64,000 nt of DNA, from assembly GCF_900637055.1 (NCBI RefSeq), contig NZ_LR134338.1, positions 4,615,001 to 4,679,000 of the forward strand, in the 5' to 3' direction. Below the pieces are notes generated by a model. That model was given only the letters and a program-made list of their open reading frames with translations, searched no databases and was not told where the DNA came from. Shown in pieces: positions 51,404-60,078 of this stretch. Each line of letters opens with the position of its first letter. Within the stretch, counting starts at the first letter, position 1. The DNA comes from Brevibacillus brevis (lineage in GTDB: Bacteria; Bacillota; Bacilli; Brevibacillales; Brevibacillaceae). Position numbers and translations under genes: made by a program.

Positions 51404-52146
51404 TATGCAAGCACCTCGGTCTTTTCGAGAAATTGGAGCTGATAGGCGTATGCTTTCGACATGACTTCTCGATTCAGTACTTCATCGACCGTACCGAACT
51501 TGATCAATTCTTTGTTCATCAGTAGAAGCTGATCAAAATACGCATTCGCTTTCGACAAGTCATGATGGACGACGACAATCGTTTTGTCCTGAAGCTGCAG
51601 CTCTTTCAAGATGCGAATGATTGTGTCCTCGCTCGCCACATCAATCCCCACAAACGGCTCGTCCAGAAGCAGCAGCTCCGGTTTTTGCGCAAGTGCCCTT
51701 GCCAAGAAGACACGCTGTTGCTGCCCGCCGGATAGCTCCCCAATCTGCCTGTCGCGGAAATCCTCCAGTCCTACTCTTCTCAGGCATTCCAGCGCCCACG
51801 CTTTTTCCTTTTTCTTCGGAAATTTGAACAGTCCGACACTTGGATATGTCCCGATCAGCACTGTATCCATGACGGTGATCGGAAACGTCCAATCAATCAT
51901 GCTCCGCTGTGGTACATAGGCGATTTTCTTCCGGAATTCATTTGTCTCTTTACCAAAAATCCGCACATTCCCCTTATCTCTCGGAATGAGTTCCAAGAGA
52001 GCCTTGATCAGGGTTGACTTCCCTGCCCCGTTTGGACCGATGATTCCAACCATGCTCCCTAGCTCAACGTTAAATGAGACATCCCGAACAACTTCGTTCC
52101 CAAAGTAAGAGACATGCAGATCCCTTACTGCGATAGCAGAATCCAT
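51403..52146 (-). CDS. mntB: Manganese-type ABC transporter ATP-binding protein
   Basis: 247 residues. Walker A GPNGAGKSTLIK, Q-loop YVPQRSMIDW, signature LSGGQQQRVFLARAL, Walker B LLLLDEPFVGID, H-loop VHHDLS. All conserved. The frame opens at 52197, but TTTGGAGGG lies 7 nt ahead of ATG 52146. First gene of the operon, behind a candidate MntR site. Confidence 0.92.
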   Translation of the reverse strand: MDSAIAVRDLHVSYFGNEVVRDVSFNVELGSMVGIIGPNGAGKSTLIKALLELIPRDKGNVRIFGKETNEFRKKIAYVPQRSMIDWTFPITVMDTVLIGTYPSVGLFKFPKKKEKAWALECLRRVGLEDFRDRQIGELSGGQQQRVFLARALAQKPELLLLDEPFVGIDVASEDTIIRILKELQLQDKTIVVVHHDLSKANAYFDQLLLMNKELIKFGTVDEVLNREVMSKAYAYQLQFLEKTEVLA

Positions 52147-52292
52147 GATTTTTCCCTCCAAATAATAGCCCGTTATATGATCCCGCTCAAAAACCAATGA
52201 TGAAACGGGTAATTCCTATATGCCCACACACAACAATGTAGTCTTGTACCAATAATATTCGCCGAAGCAAACTAATATGCTTGTGTATAAAA

Positions 52293-52337
52293 AAGTTGCC
52301 CTAATGCAAAATTAAATGATTTCCATTCCCATGTCAA
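52293..52337 (-). promoter_or_regulatory. Promoter of the mnt operon with an MntR-like palindrome
   Basis: Minus strand: TTGACA (52332-52337), 16 nt, TAATTT (52310-52315). An imperfect palindrome, AATTTTGCATT / AGGGCAACTTT (52293-52314), overlaps the -10 and start point and resembles Bacillus MntR boxes (TTTGCC...GGCAAA). The remaining 52198-52545 is AT-rich and holds the divergent promoter of the permease gene and a small palindrome ATGTTAATATGAACAT (52480-52495). Confidence 0.5.
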
Positions 52338-52554
52338 TATATTCTTTTTTCTGAGATACAAAAAAGAAGTGTAGTCCTTGTTTAAAAGAACCAACACTTC
52401 CAAAATGTTACTATTTCGTTCATAATTAAAAGCTTTTTTTCTATAAAAATAAATAAACATATGTGAAACAACAATAGTTATGTTAATATGAACATTATGT
52501 GTTTGATAAAAATCTAAAAATTAAAAACTAACTAAAAATAGAGAGGTGGATCGT

Positions 52555-53925
52555 ATGCAGGATCAAAAATTGGAGAGAGGTCTAAAAAACAGACACGTAC
52601 AACTCATCGCGATCGGTGGTGCAATCGGTACAGGATTATTTTTGGGCGCAGGAAAATCGATTCATTTGGCCGGCCCATCCATCTTATTTGCTTACTTGAT
52701 TACGGGCATCATCTGCTTTTTAATTATGCGCTCACTCGGGGAGCTCCTCTTGAGCAACTTGAACTACCATTCTTTTGTGGATTTCGTCAAAGACTATTTG
52801 GGGAATATGGCCGCATTTGTCACGGGCTGGACGTACTGGTTTTGCTGGATTTCGATCGCCATGGCCGACCTGACAGCTGTTGGTCTGTATACGCAATACT
52901 GGTTTCCGGAAATACCCCAGTGGATGCCAGGCTTGATCGCCCTCGTGATTTTGTTAATCATGAATCTGGCTACAGTGAAGCTTTTTGGAGAAATGGAATT
53001 TTGGTTCGCGCTCGTTAAGGTCATCGCGATTCTCGCCCTGATTTTTGTCGGCATTTTCATGATCATCAAGGGCTTTTCTACGAATGCTGGTGCGTCCAGC
53101 TTCACGAATCTCTGGAGTCATGGCGGCATGTTCCCGAACGGCTTTAATGGGTTCCTTCTCTCCTTCCAGATGGTCGTGTTCGCATTTGTTGGGATCGAGC
53201 TCGTCGGTCTGACAGCCGGTGAAACAGAAGACCCAAAACGAGTCATTCCAAAAGCGATTAACCAAATCCCGATTCGGATTTTGATATTCTACGTTGGCGC
53301 ACTCATCGTTATCATGAGCATTTATCCTTGGAACGCGATCAACCCGTTGGAGAGTCCATTCGTGCAGGTCTTCGCAGCGATTGGCATTGCAGCCGCTGCC
53401 GGTATCGTCAACTTTGTCGTACTGACATCCGCAGCTTCCGCATGTAATAGCGCCATTTTCAGTACAAGCCGGATGGTTTACTCCCTTGCCAAAGAAAAGA
53501 ATGCTCCTGTGCCCCTTACCAAACTGACTGCCAACAAGGTCCCAGCAAATGCCCTATTCTTTTCGACGGTTGTCATTCTGATCGCAGTCGTATTGAACTA
53601 CGTCATGCCAGAAGGTGTATTTACACTGATCACAAGCGTTTCGACCGTTTGTTTTATCTTTATTTGGGGAATCACGGTCATCTGCCATTTAAAATATCGC
53701 AAAACGAGACCAGAATTAGCAAAAGCGAATCCATTTAAAATGCCGCTCTATCCTTTTGCCAATTACCTGATCCTGGCATTCCTTGCCTTCATTCTGGTCG
53801 TCCTTGCACTCGCGGAAGATACACGAGTCTCCTTGTTCATCACACCTGTGTGGTTTATTTTACTCGTCGCGATTTACAAACTGCGGAAAACGAAGACAAA
53901 TGAAATAGAGGTAGCAGAACACTAA
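52555..53925 (+). CDS. Amino-acid permease (APC family, CycA/YtnA-like)
   Basis: 456 residues, about 12 membrane helices. N-terminal family motif LKNRHVQLIAIGGAIGTGLF and substrate-site region LFLGAGKSIHLAGPSI; GETEDPKRVIPKAI follows TM6. Close in pattern to D-serine/D-alanine/glycine transporters CycA, but the substrate cannot be fixed by eye. SD AGAGAGGTGG; the frame opens 3 codons earlier. Stand-alone gene with its own terminator. Confidence 0.9.
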   Translation: MQDQKLERGLKNRHVQLIAIGGAIGTGLFLGAGKSIHLAGPSILFAYLITGIICFLIMRSLGELLLSNLNYHSFVDFVKDYLGNMAAFVTGWTYWFCWISIAMADLTAVGLYTQYWFPEIPQWMPGLIALVILLIMNLATVKLFGEMEFWFALVKVIAILALIFVGIFMIIKGFSTNAGASSFTNLWSHGGMFPNGFNGFLLSFQMVVFAFVGIELVGLTAGETEDPKRVIPKAINQIPIRILIFYVGALIVIMSIYPWNAINPLESPFVQVFAAIGIAAAAGIVNFVVLTSAASACNSAIFSTSRMVYSLAKEKNAPVPLTKLTANKVPANALFFSTVVILIAVVLNYVMPEGVFTLITSVSTVCFIFIWGITVICHLKYRKTRPELAKANPFKMPLYPFANYLILAFLAFILVVLALAEDTRVSLFITPVWFILLVAIYKLRKTKTNEIEVAEH

Positions 53926-53928
53926 GCA

Positions 53929-53980
53929 GCGCCTCCTATTTTCACTCTCAACAACGGTGAAAATGGGAGGTGCTTTATTT
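53929..53980 (+). terminator. Terminator of the amino-acid permease gene
   Basis: A 17-bp stem GCGCCTCCTATTTTCAC / GTGAAAATGGGAGGTGC with a 12-nt loop and TTTATTTT. Confidence 0.8.
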
Positions 53981-54316
53981 TGGGATATCCTCGCAATGCT
54001 CCCCTTCAAATACCCCTTCGATCACAAGCCCCTTTTTGCACTTGAGATAATACATAAACGGAAAATAGGAGACGACCCCAAAAAGAGCTGCGCCCAATCC
54101 ATACAGTAGCGGTACAGAAAGCACGTGTAAGATTCCCGCTGTCCATCCCTCCACCTGCATACTGAAGAGCATAGCTTCCGAGGCCCTCAACTGCCCCATT
54201 ACGAGTAATAATAGAAAACGGATAGCCCCATCCAAACCCCCGATCGAAACCCCTGCTCCCACGCACAGCTTTAGGTAGGATGATATTTTTATGTATTTGA
54301 CTTTTACTCTTGTCAT
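53975..54316 (-). CDS. Small membrane protein, 113 residues
   Basis: Not recognised. Basic N-terminal segment, then three hydrophobic stretches (SYLKLCVGAGVSIGGL, AIRFLLLLVMGQL and SVPLLYGLGAALFGVVSYF) and a short acidic tail. GAGGGTG lies 6 nt ahead of ATG 54316. A longer frame (to 54601) overlaps the adenine deaminase gene and is not used. Divergent from that gene, sharing about 105 nt of regulatory region. Confidence 0.65.
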   Translation of the reverse strand: MTRVKVKYIKISSYLKLCVGAGVSIGGLDGAIRFLLLLVMGQLRASEAMLFSMQVEGWTAGILHVLSVPLLYGLGAALFGVVSYFPFMYYLKCKKGLVIEGVFEGEHCEDIPK

Positions 54317-54422
54317 ACACCGCACCCTCTTTTTCAACATTTTTTTTAAGAAAACTAGCTTCCTTCCGCTTCGATGTGTACGATATGTAAAAAACCAAAT
54401 CCAGCATGAGGTGATAGTAAAC

Positions 54423-56252
54423 ATGACACAGCAGCATTCCTCCTTTGCAAGACCTCCACTCGCAGATTGCATACCTGATCTCGTTGCCTTTTCCAGAGGG
54501 GAGAAAAAAGCAACCCTCTTCATCCATAACGGCTCTCTCGTCAATGTTCTCTCCGGTGAAATCTTGCCGAATATGTCCGTCGCTGTCGTTGGCACCCGCA
54601 TCGCCTATGTCGGTCCTTTTGTGGAAGGGATGACGGATGAATCCACTAAGGTCATCGATGCAAAAGGAAAGTATATGGCACCAGGACTGTTGGACGGGCA
54701 CTGTCATATCGAAAGCAGCATGCTGTCCGTCACGCAGTTCGCCAATGCGGTACTGCCGCTCGGAACGACAGGCGGCTTTTTCGATGCTCATGAGATCTCG
54801 AATGTTCTCGGTCTCCCTGGGTTGCGCATCATGCTGGATGAGGCGAGACAAACACCGATGGCTGCTTACATGCAGGTCGCTTCCTGCGTCCCTTCAACGG
54901 ATGCTTCTTTTGAAACGGCTGGGGCAGAATTCGGACCAGCGGAGGTCGCGGAAGCATTGAGCTGGGGACCCGATATGATCGCACTCGGAGAAGTCATGAA
55001 TTTCCCAGGGGTCGTGTACGGAGACCCGAAAATGATTGGAGAGATTCAAGCGACATTGCGGGCAGGAAAAGTAGTGGATGGTCACTATACATGGCCGTCA
55101 AGTGATCCGCGTCTGGCTGCTTATGCAGCTGCGGGTGTAACAGGCGACCATGAGTGTGTGACCAGCGAAGATGTCGCACAGCGCGTACGCCTCGGCATGT
55201 ATGCCAAAATGCGCCGCGGCTCTGCGTGGCACGATGTTGCAGCAACGATCAAAGCACACACCGAACAGGGCATTGACTCCCGCCGGATGATGCTCGTGTC
55301 CGATGACCGCATCTGTGACTCGTTGAAAGAAGAAGGACATATGAACTTCATCGTCAGACACGCGATCTCGCAAGGAGTGAAGCCAGTTACTGCCTTCCAG
55401 ATGGCGACCATCAATACAGCAGAACGATTCGGTGTTGCAAGAGATGTAGGCTCGATCGCACCGGGTATCATCGCCGATATCATTTTGCTCGACGGGAATC
55501 TGGCTGATGTGAATGTCGTGATGACGATCGCACGCGGTGAAGTAGTGGCGGAAAACGGTGAAATGACGCTCGAACTTCCTCCGTTCCCTTACCCTGAGTT
55601 TGCTGTCAACTCTGTGAAAATCAAGGCTGAGCTCACTCCATCTGACTTCATCATCAAGACCCCTGTTCCGTCTGGGACGATCAAGACACGCGTAGCAGTT
55701 GTCCGCGAAAATCACGTAGAGACGGACGAAGTGTTTGTGGATGTGGCTGTCGCAAATGGTGAGCTTCAGATTACACCAGAGAGCACCTTGTGCAAAATGG
55801 CTGTTTTCGAACGCCATGGGAAAACAGGCGGCTCTGGCATCGGGATTGTCGGCAATGTCGGTTTTAACCAGCCAGCAGCGATTGCCATGACTGTCGCCCA
55901 TGACTGCCATAACGTGCTTGTCATTGGAAACGATGATGAACGGATGGCACAAGCAGCCAATGCTGTGATCGGCATGCAAGGCGGTATCGCTGTTGTGACT
56001 GGAGACGGCGAAATTGTGGAGCTCCCGCTGCGTTTAGCTGGACTGATGTCGACCGAGCCTTATGAAACAGTTGTGCAGCAATCCATGGAGATTAGCCAAG
56101 CATTGGTGAAGGCTGGCTGCACGATGAACTACGCCTTTATGACATTGTCTTTGCTTGCACTGGTCGTCATTCCGACCTTGCACATATCGGATACGGGCTT
56201 GATTCGCATTTCAGATGCAGGATTTGAGCGGGTATCACTGTTTGTGGAATAA
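54423..56252 (+). CDS. ade: Adenine deaminase
   Basis: 609 residues. Converts adenine to hypoxanthine in purine salvage. Amidohydrolase core with LDGHCHIESSMLSV (metal-binding HxH), GEVMNFPGVV and VDGHYTW, and the family tail with DCHNVLVIGNDDERM. GAGGTG is 9 nt ahead of ATG 54423. A little longer than the 577-residue B. subtilis enzyme because of the first 30 residues. No purine riboswitch is visible in the 105-nt leader. Confidence 0.95.
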   Translation: MTQQHSSFARPPLADCIPDLVAFSRGEKKATLFIHNGSLVNVLSGEILPNMSVAVVGTRIAYVGPFVEGMTDESTKVIDAKGKYMAPGLLDGHCHIESSMLSVTQFANAVLPLGTTGGFFDAHEISNVLGLPGLRIMLDEARQTPMAAYMQVASCVPSTDASFETAGAEFGPAEVAEALSWGPDMIALGEVMNFPGVVYGDPKMIGEIQATLRAGKVVDGHYTWPSSDPRLAAYAAAGVTGDHECVTSEDVAQRVRLGMYAKMRRGSAWHDVAATIKAHTEQGIDSRRMMLVSDDRICDSLKEEGHMNFIVRHAISQGVKPVTAFQMATINTAERFGVARDVGSIAPGIIADIILLDGNLADVNVVMTIARGEVVAENGEMTLELPPFPYPEFAVNSVKIKAELTPSDFIIKTPVPSGTIKTRVAVVRENHVETDEVFVDVAVANGELQITPESTLCKMAVFERHGKTGGSGIGIVGNVGFNQPAAIAMTVAHDCHNVLVIGNDDERMAQAANAVIGMQGGIAVVTGDGEIVELPLRLAGLMSTEPYETVVQQSMEISQALVKAGCTMNYAFMTLSLLALVVIPTLHISDTGLIRISDAGFERVSLFVE

Positions 56253-56261
56253 CGATGCCAT

Positions 56262-56300
56262 CCCCTCTTTTGCGAATGTGCAGGAGGGGGTTTTCTCTTT
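56262..56300 (+). terminator. Terminator of the adenine deaminase gene
   Basis: Stem CCCCTC / GAGGGG with a loop of about 15 nt, followed by TTTTCTCTTTT. Placed 10 nt past the stop and 10 nt before the end of the convergent MerR gene. Confidence 0.65.
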
Positions 56301-56308
56301 TCGCTACC

Positions 56309-57016
56309 TTATTCTTCGATCAACTGAACCACTTTGCATAATTGATAGAAATAGAAAACCCCACGCAATTGTTCGAGATTCATCTGATCCAGATAGCGCA
56401 GCGTTTCCAAAGCGATGCTTCGCGCCTCTTTCACATCCTCTTCATCCATGTTCGCGATGGCTTCCTTCAGCTCCACAACCGATAAGGAATAGACAGCGGG
56501 TCGCAGCGTACGAAGTAGCATGATTTTACGGATTTGCGAGCGATTGAAGAGACGGTAGCCATTTTTCTCATCGCGGGAAGTCGTAATGAGTCCAACCTTT
56601 TCCCAGTGGCGGATGGTTGAGCTGGGTAATGAAGTCATGGTTGCGACCTCTCCAATCGTCATCCATTCGCTGTTTCCAGCTTCCTCACCCTTTCCTGCTT
56701 GGCTGTCTTCCAGCATTGCTACGTTTCGTTCGGCTAACTGCTTGTCCCGCTGCAAATTAGCCTGTACCTCATTCACAAGCCACAGAGCTTCCTGCAACTG
56801 TCTATCCTGGATCAATCGCATCACCTGCGCCGTCACATCCATTCCAAAGCCAGGAGACATGGCTTGAATACAGGTAAAATAAGCGACGTGTTCCTCCGTA
56901 TACTTCCGGTAGCCGCTCGCTGACCGCTCTACAGGCGGAACCAGCCCATGCGCTTCATAATTGCGCAAGGCGCTCGTGCTCAGCTTTAACTTACGTGCAA
57001 TATCAATAGGGCGTAT
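56309..57016 (-). CDS. Regulator with two MerR-type HTH domains; start apparently ATA
   Basis: 235 residues if read from ATA 57016. First HTH (RPIDIARKLKLSTSALRNYE, residues 2-21, then AHGLVPPVERSASGYRKY). Middle helical part (residues 70-115). Second MerR HTH (MTIGEVATMTSLPSSTIRHW, GYRLFNRSQIRKI) and a C-terminal helical domain. The frame has no ATG, GTG or TTG upstream of TTG 56968, which would cut the first HTH in half. AGAAAGGGG is 9 nt ahead of the ATA. Divergent from a DUF5701 gene. A non-canonical or lost start is indicated. Confidence 0.8.
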   Translation of the reverse strand: MRPIDIARKLKLSTSALRNYEAHGLVPPVERSASGYRKYTEEHVAYFTCIQAMSPGFGMDVTAQVMRLIQDRQLQEALWLVNEVQANLQRDKQLAERNVAMLEDSQAGKGEEAGNSEWMTIGEVATMTSLPSSTIRHWEKVGLITTSRDEKNGYRLFNRSQIRKIMLLRTLRPAVYSLSVVELKEAIANMDEEDVKEARSIALETLRYLDQMNLEQLRGVFYFYQLCKVVQLIEE

Positions 57017-57048
57017 GGCAGCCAGCCCCTTTCTGATTTTATCCCATA

Positions 57049-57060
57049 AACTTTAAAGTT
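57049..57060. promoter_or_regulatory. AACTTTAAAGTT palindrome in the MerR/DUF5701 intergenic region
   Basis: A perfect 12-bp palindrome 33 nt ahead of the MerR-like start, followed by a second half-site TCTAAAGTTATTT at 57064-57076. Could be an operator for the double MerR protein. Confidence 0.35.
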
Positions 57061-57177
57061 CAGTTCTAAAGTTATTTCAACCTAAATCTGCTTTATTCCT
57101 TTTATTTTGTAGAAACCTTAGAATTAGCATCAATGTTGTAAGATGAACATGACAAGTGGAAGGAGGCGCATTAACTC

Positions 57178-57813
57178 ATGCACAAAGCTGAATTCGAACG
57201 GCAACTGACAACGCTCATTCAAAAGGGCTATCCTGAAATGGCTGGCATGACAGCTGATGAATTTACGAAAAATCTGGCCCCGCTGCAATCACTAGCAGAA
57301 GCTCTCCCCATTCAAGAAGACGACCAGCAAGAGGGTTTCGTACCCTTTGTTCTCGTTGTGAAAGGCGATTGGTTCGACGGAGAAAAAGCAATGCAAGCAA
57401 TCCAGCGGCAAAAGAAAGCTGGCTTCAGTGTCATGGATACGGAAGAAATCAGGCGGTTTACACCCATCGAGGGCATCGAGATTCCTACTGGAATGGCTTA
57501 CCTGATGACCGAAATTGATACGGGAAAAGAGACGCTGAACGTCACCCCGAATGATGCGATGCCCATCCTCTTGGAGCAACAGCGTTCTCCGCTCACGCTG
57601 GAGGAAGGGATTGCCCTGATCACCCACTTCCCTGATCTGTTAAAGAAAAACAATGGCTTTTCTCTGCTCGGCTCTCGTTGTGGTGACCGACGCGTAACGG
57701 CCATGTGGATCAGCGAAAATAAACCGAAGCTCGGCTGGTGCTGGGCTGGCAATCCACATACGTGGCTCGGTTCGGCTTCCTGCCAAGCTCGTTTGGACGA
57801 AAAAAAACCTTGA
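57178..57813 (+). CDS. DUF5701-family protein
   Basis: 211 residues. KAEFERQLTTLIQKGYPEMAG at the start and FVPFVLVVKGDWFDGEKAM, GIEIPTGMAYLMTEIDTGKE and LITHFPDLLKKNNGFSLLGS are typical of this family of unknown function. Soluble. SD GGAGG 11 nt ahead of the ATG. Divergent from the double MerR regulator, which likely controls it. Confidence 0.8.
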   Translation: MHKAEFERQLTTLIQKGYPEMAGMTADEFTKNLAPLQSLAEALPIQEDDQQEGFVPFVLVVKGDWFDGEKAMQAIQRQKKAGFSVMDTEEIRRFTPIEGIEIPTGMAYLMTEIDTGKETLNVTPNDAMPILLEQQRSPLTLEEGIALITHFPDLLKKNNGFSLLGSRCGDRRVTAMWISENKPKLGWCWAGNPHTWLGSASCQARLDEKKP

Positions 57814-57858
57814 TTTCACATTCAATATACATAAGCAGGATTAGACAATAAAATTAAA

Positions 57859-57904
57859 AGCCTGTATCTACGTTTACCAAGTAATTATAGATACAGGCTC
57901 TTTT
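57859..57904 (+). terminator. Terminator after the DUF5701 gene
   Basis: A 12-bp perfect stem AGCCTGTATCTA / TAGATACAGGCT with a loop of about 17 nt and TTTT. From here the DNA is visibly AT-rich up to about 59940. Confidence 0.75.
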
Positions 57905-58046
57905 CTAGGCATTTATCACGTGAGAAGTGATTTAAGGGATTCAAATTTGCATTTCATCCAAAAGCTATCTATATAAAGTCTATAGGTTGTATCATGTTTA
58001 TGATAGAACTTTAAAATAAAGGTAATGGAACGAGGGTACATCATTT

Positions 58047-58787
58047 ATGTATAGAGTGGCTATTTGCGATGATGAGGAGAAACATAGAGAGTTTGTTAAA
58101 AGCATTCTAATTACATTGTCGATAAAGACAAATATTGAATTTGCAATCGAATTATTCGACTCGGGAGAGCAGTTGGCATCTTATTATGAGCGCCATGATA
58201 TTCCATTCCATATTTTAATTTTGGACATTGAAATGGGTGGAATGAACGGAATTCAAACAGCCCGAACAATAAGAGGGTTAAATAACCTGGATGAACAAAT
58301 TATTTTTCTGACAAGTTACCCAAAATATATGATGGAAAGTTTTGACGTCATGACATTCCAGTACTTGATAAAACCCATTGCACCTTCGATCTTGGAGGAG
58401 AAAATCATCAAGCTACACCAATACTTTCAAGCACTTGATAAAAAGTATATGGTCATCAAGTCAGGCTATGAAGAAGTCGTATTAAAATATGATGAACTTG
58501 TTAGTATTGAAGCTGCCAAAAGCTTAACCATAAAAAGCAAGCTTCATTTTACGACCACGAATCAAACCTATGAAAGCAAAGGCATCATTTCTGATTATGC
58601 TCTGGCCTTAAAGGATTGTAACTTCATACAAATCCATCGTTCCATTATTATTAATCTGCTACATGTGAAGAAATTTGCTAGCGGAGTGGTTCTCATGTCC
58701 AATGGGAAGGAATTGCCTATAGGCCGTTCTAAAATGAAAGAGGTAAAAGATACTTACACCAAATTTATGATTATGAAGGTCGATTGA
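58047..58787 (+). CDS. LytTR-family response regulator (AgrA/LytR type)
   Basis: 246 residues. Receiver (1-125) with acidic pair ICDDEE, acceptor aspartate in HILILDIEMGGMNG, FLTSYPKYMMESF and the lysine of YLIKPI. LytTR DNA-binding domain (140-240) with EAAKSLTIKSKLHFTT, FIQIHRSIIINLLHVKKF and LPIGRSKMKEVKDTY. In other bacteria such regulators pair with AgrC-type sensors and answer to peptides. The next gene, 1 nt downstream, is a broken sensor. AT-rich compared with its neighbours. Confidence 0.9.
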   Translation: MYRVAICDDEEKHREFVKSILITLSIKTNIEFAIELFDSGEQLASYYERHDIPFHILILDIEMGGMNGIQTARTIRGLNNLDEQIIFLTSYPKYMMESFDVMTFQYLIKPIAPSILEEKIIKLHQYFQALDKKYMVIKSGYEEVVLKYDELVSIEAAKSLTIKSKLHFTTTNQTYESKGIISDYALALKDCNFIQIHRSIIINLLHVKKFASGVVLMSNGKELPIGRSKMKEVKDTYTKFMIMKVD

Positions 58788-58788
58788 T

Positions 58789-59928
58789 ATGATTCAAAAT
58801 AATTTTCCGATTGTCTTTTGCATTATACTTCTGATGGGTTTGCAAGTTAATTTTTTCTTCAATTCGGTTTTTGACAAATCAGCTAAAAAACAAAACCGAT
58901 TCATTTACTTCATTATCTTTGGGCTGCTCGATTACCTATATTTGGTTATACCAGCCTCTCTTATTTTATCTTCGATTCTTTCTTTTCTTGTGATATTTAG
59001 TTTTGCGCAATCTTATACAGTAGAATTTAAAACGAAGTTTACTTTTTCTATACTTTACTGTGTTTTAGTATCTCTCTCTTATTTTATATCGCTCTATTTA
59101 TTTTATTCCCTAGATTCAGTTGACTTTAGCTTTAACCCTATAAATGAACAAGATCAAATAGCCAATACGAAAGCTATTTTACTCGGTTCCATGATCATGT
59201 TTGCGATCATTCAGATCATACGACTACTTGCAAAACGTAGAAGTTTCTCTTTGGATAATCGTTACTACGTATTATTCTTGGTTATTCCTGTCGTAAGTAT
59301 ATACCAGCTGAGTATTCTAACTTATAAGGACGTTTATTCTTTCATTTCCGTCATTGGATTTCTTCTCTTAAATATTATCATTTTCTATATTTTTGATAAT
59401 ATCGTTGATAAATTTCAATTTATGCATGAGAATTCGCAATTGCAACATCAAATGGACTATCAAGATGCGAATTACGAAATATCAGTTGATATCAGCCATG
59501 GATACGCTTCAGGCACTAAAATTGTTGACAAGAATAAAGCAGTAAATGTAATTCAAATCCCTGTTGCAAACGGAAGAGACGCTTTTGATTTGAATTTCTA
59601 TCACAAGAACCAAAAAGAGTATGTAAAGATCAATGGATTATCCTATATCAGTGAAGATGCTATTCCAACCTTTAATGATGGGAAAGATTCATTATGCGTC
59701 ATACCATCAGATGGTAAGGCTAGATGGTATAAAATCGATGCAAAATCAGCCAACCGAGTTATGAACGTTGAGACTCCGGTAAGCGGCGGATTCGCCGTTT
59801 ATGACAAGAATGGAATGACTGTGAACTTTTCAAAGGCAAGTAACAATCATTCGGTAGTACTGCCTGAAAGTGGGATGATCGTTTTTGGTGGGAATGCGGG
59901 TGATGTATTTAAAATTAAATTTGATTAA
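58789..59928 (+). CDS. Chimeric gene: AgrC-like sensor membrane domain joined to an unrelated beta-rich tail
   Basis: 379 residues. Residues 1-205 form about seven membrane helices of the type in GHKL-type quorum-sensing kinases, and 206-230 the coiled stretch (ENSQLQHQMDYQDANYE) that normally leads to the phospho-acceptor histidine. From residue 231 (about nt 59479) the sequence changes to a polar, beta-rich domain (VNVIQIPVANGRDAFDL, GGFAVYDKNGMTVNFSKA, SGMIVFGGNAGDVFKIKFD). No H-box, N-box or G-box follows, so it cannot be a kinase. The tail resembles C-terminal domains in Bacillales serine hydrolases, but this is only an impression. Confidence 0.8.
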   Translation: MIQNNFPIVFCIILLMGLQVNFFFNSVFDKSAKKQNRFIYFIIFGLLDYLYLVIPASLILSSILSFLVIFSFAQSYTVEFKTKFTFSILYCVLVSLSYFISLYLFYSLDSVDFSFNPINEQDQIANTKAILLGSMIMFAIIQIIRLLAKRRSFSLDNRYYVLFLVIPVVSIYQLSILTYKDVYSFISVIGFLLLNIIIFYIFDNIVDKFQFMHENSQLQHQMDYQDANYEISVDISHGYASGTKIVDKNKAVNVIQIPVANGRDAFDLNFYHKNQKEYVKINGLSYISEDAIPTFNDGKDSLCVIPSDGKARWYKIDAKSANRVMNVETPVSGGFAVYDKNGMTVNFSKASNNHSVVLPESGMIVFGGNAGDVFKIKFD

Positions 59929-60001
59929 TAGATAGATGTAAGCATAAAGTCCGCATTACCAGTGAGCTTTTTGATTTTGTCCAATGTTCGATTCCCTAGA
60001 T

Positions 60002-60043
60002 AAAAAAAGATAGTAGGGATATTCAATCCTTACTATCTTTTTT
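60002..60043. terminator. Convergent terminator
   Basis: Stem AAAAAGATAGTAGGGA / TCCTTACTATCTTTTT with loop TATTCAA; A7 and T6 on the two sides, so it serves the chimeric gene and the flavin-binding protein gene. Confidence 0.8.
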
Positions 60044-60078
60044 ATGAGTTGTAAAGCTCCTTCAAGGTTTTTTCTTTC

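Noticed and set aside
52272..52460. 62-codon minus-strand frame upstream of the mnt operon
   Set aside because: AT-rich, lies across the mnt promoter and has no good SD.
54317..54422. Purine riboswitch upstream of adenine deaminase
   Set aside because: The leader is about 105 nt, AT-rich, and lacks the three-way-junction arms.
54317..54601. N-terminal extension of the small membrane protein at 53975
   Set aside because: It overlaps the adenine deaminase coding region, and the SD fits ATG 54316.
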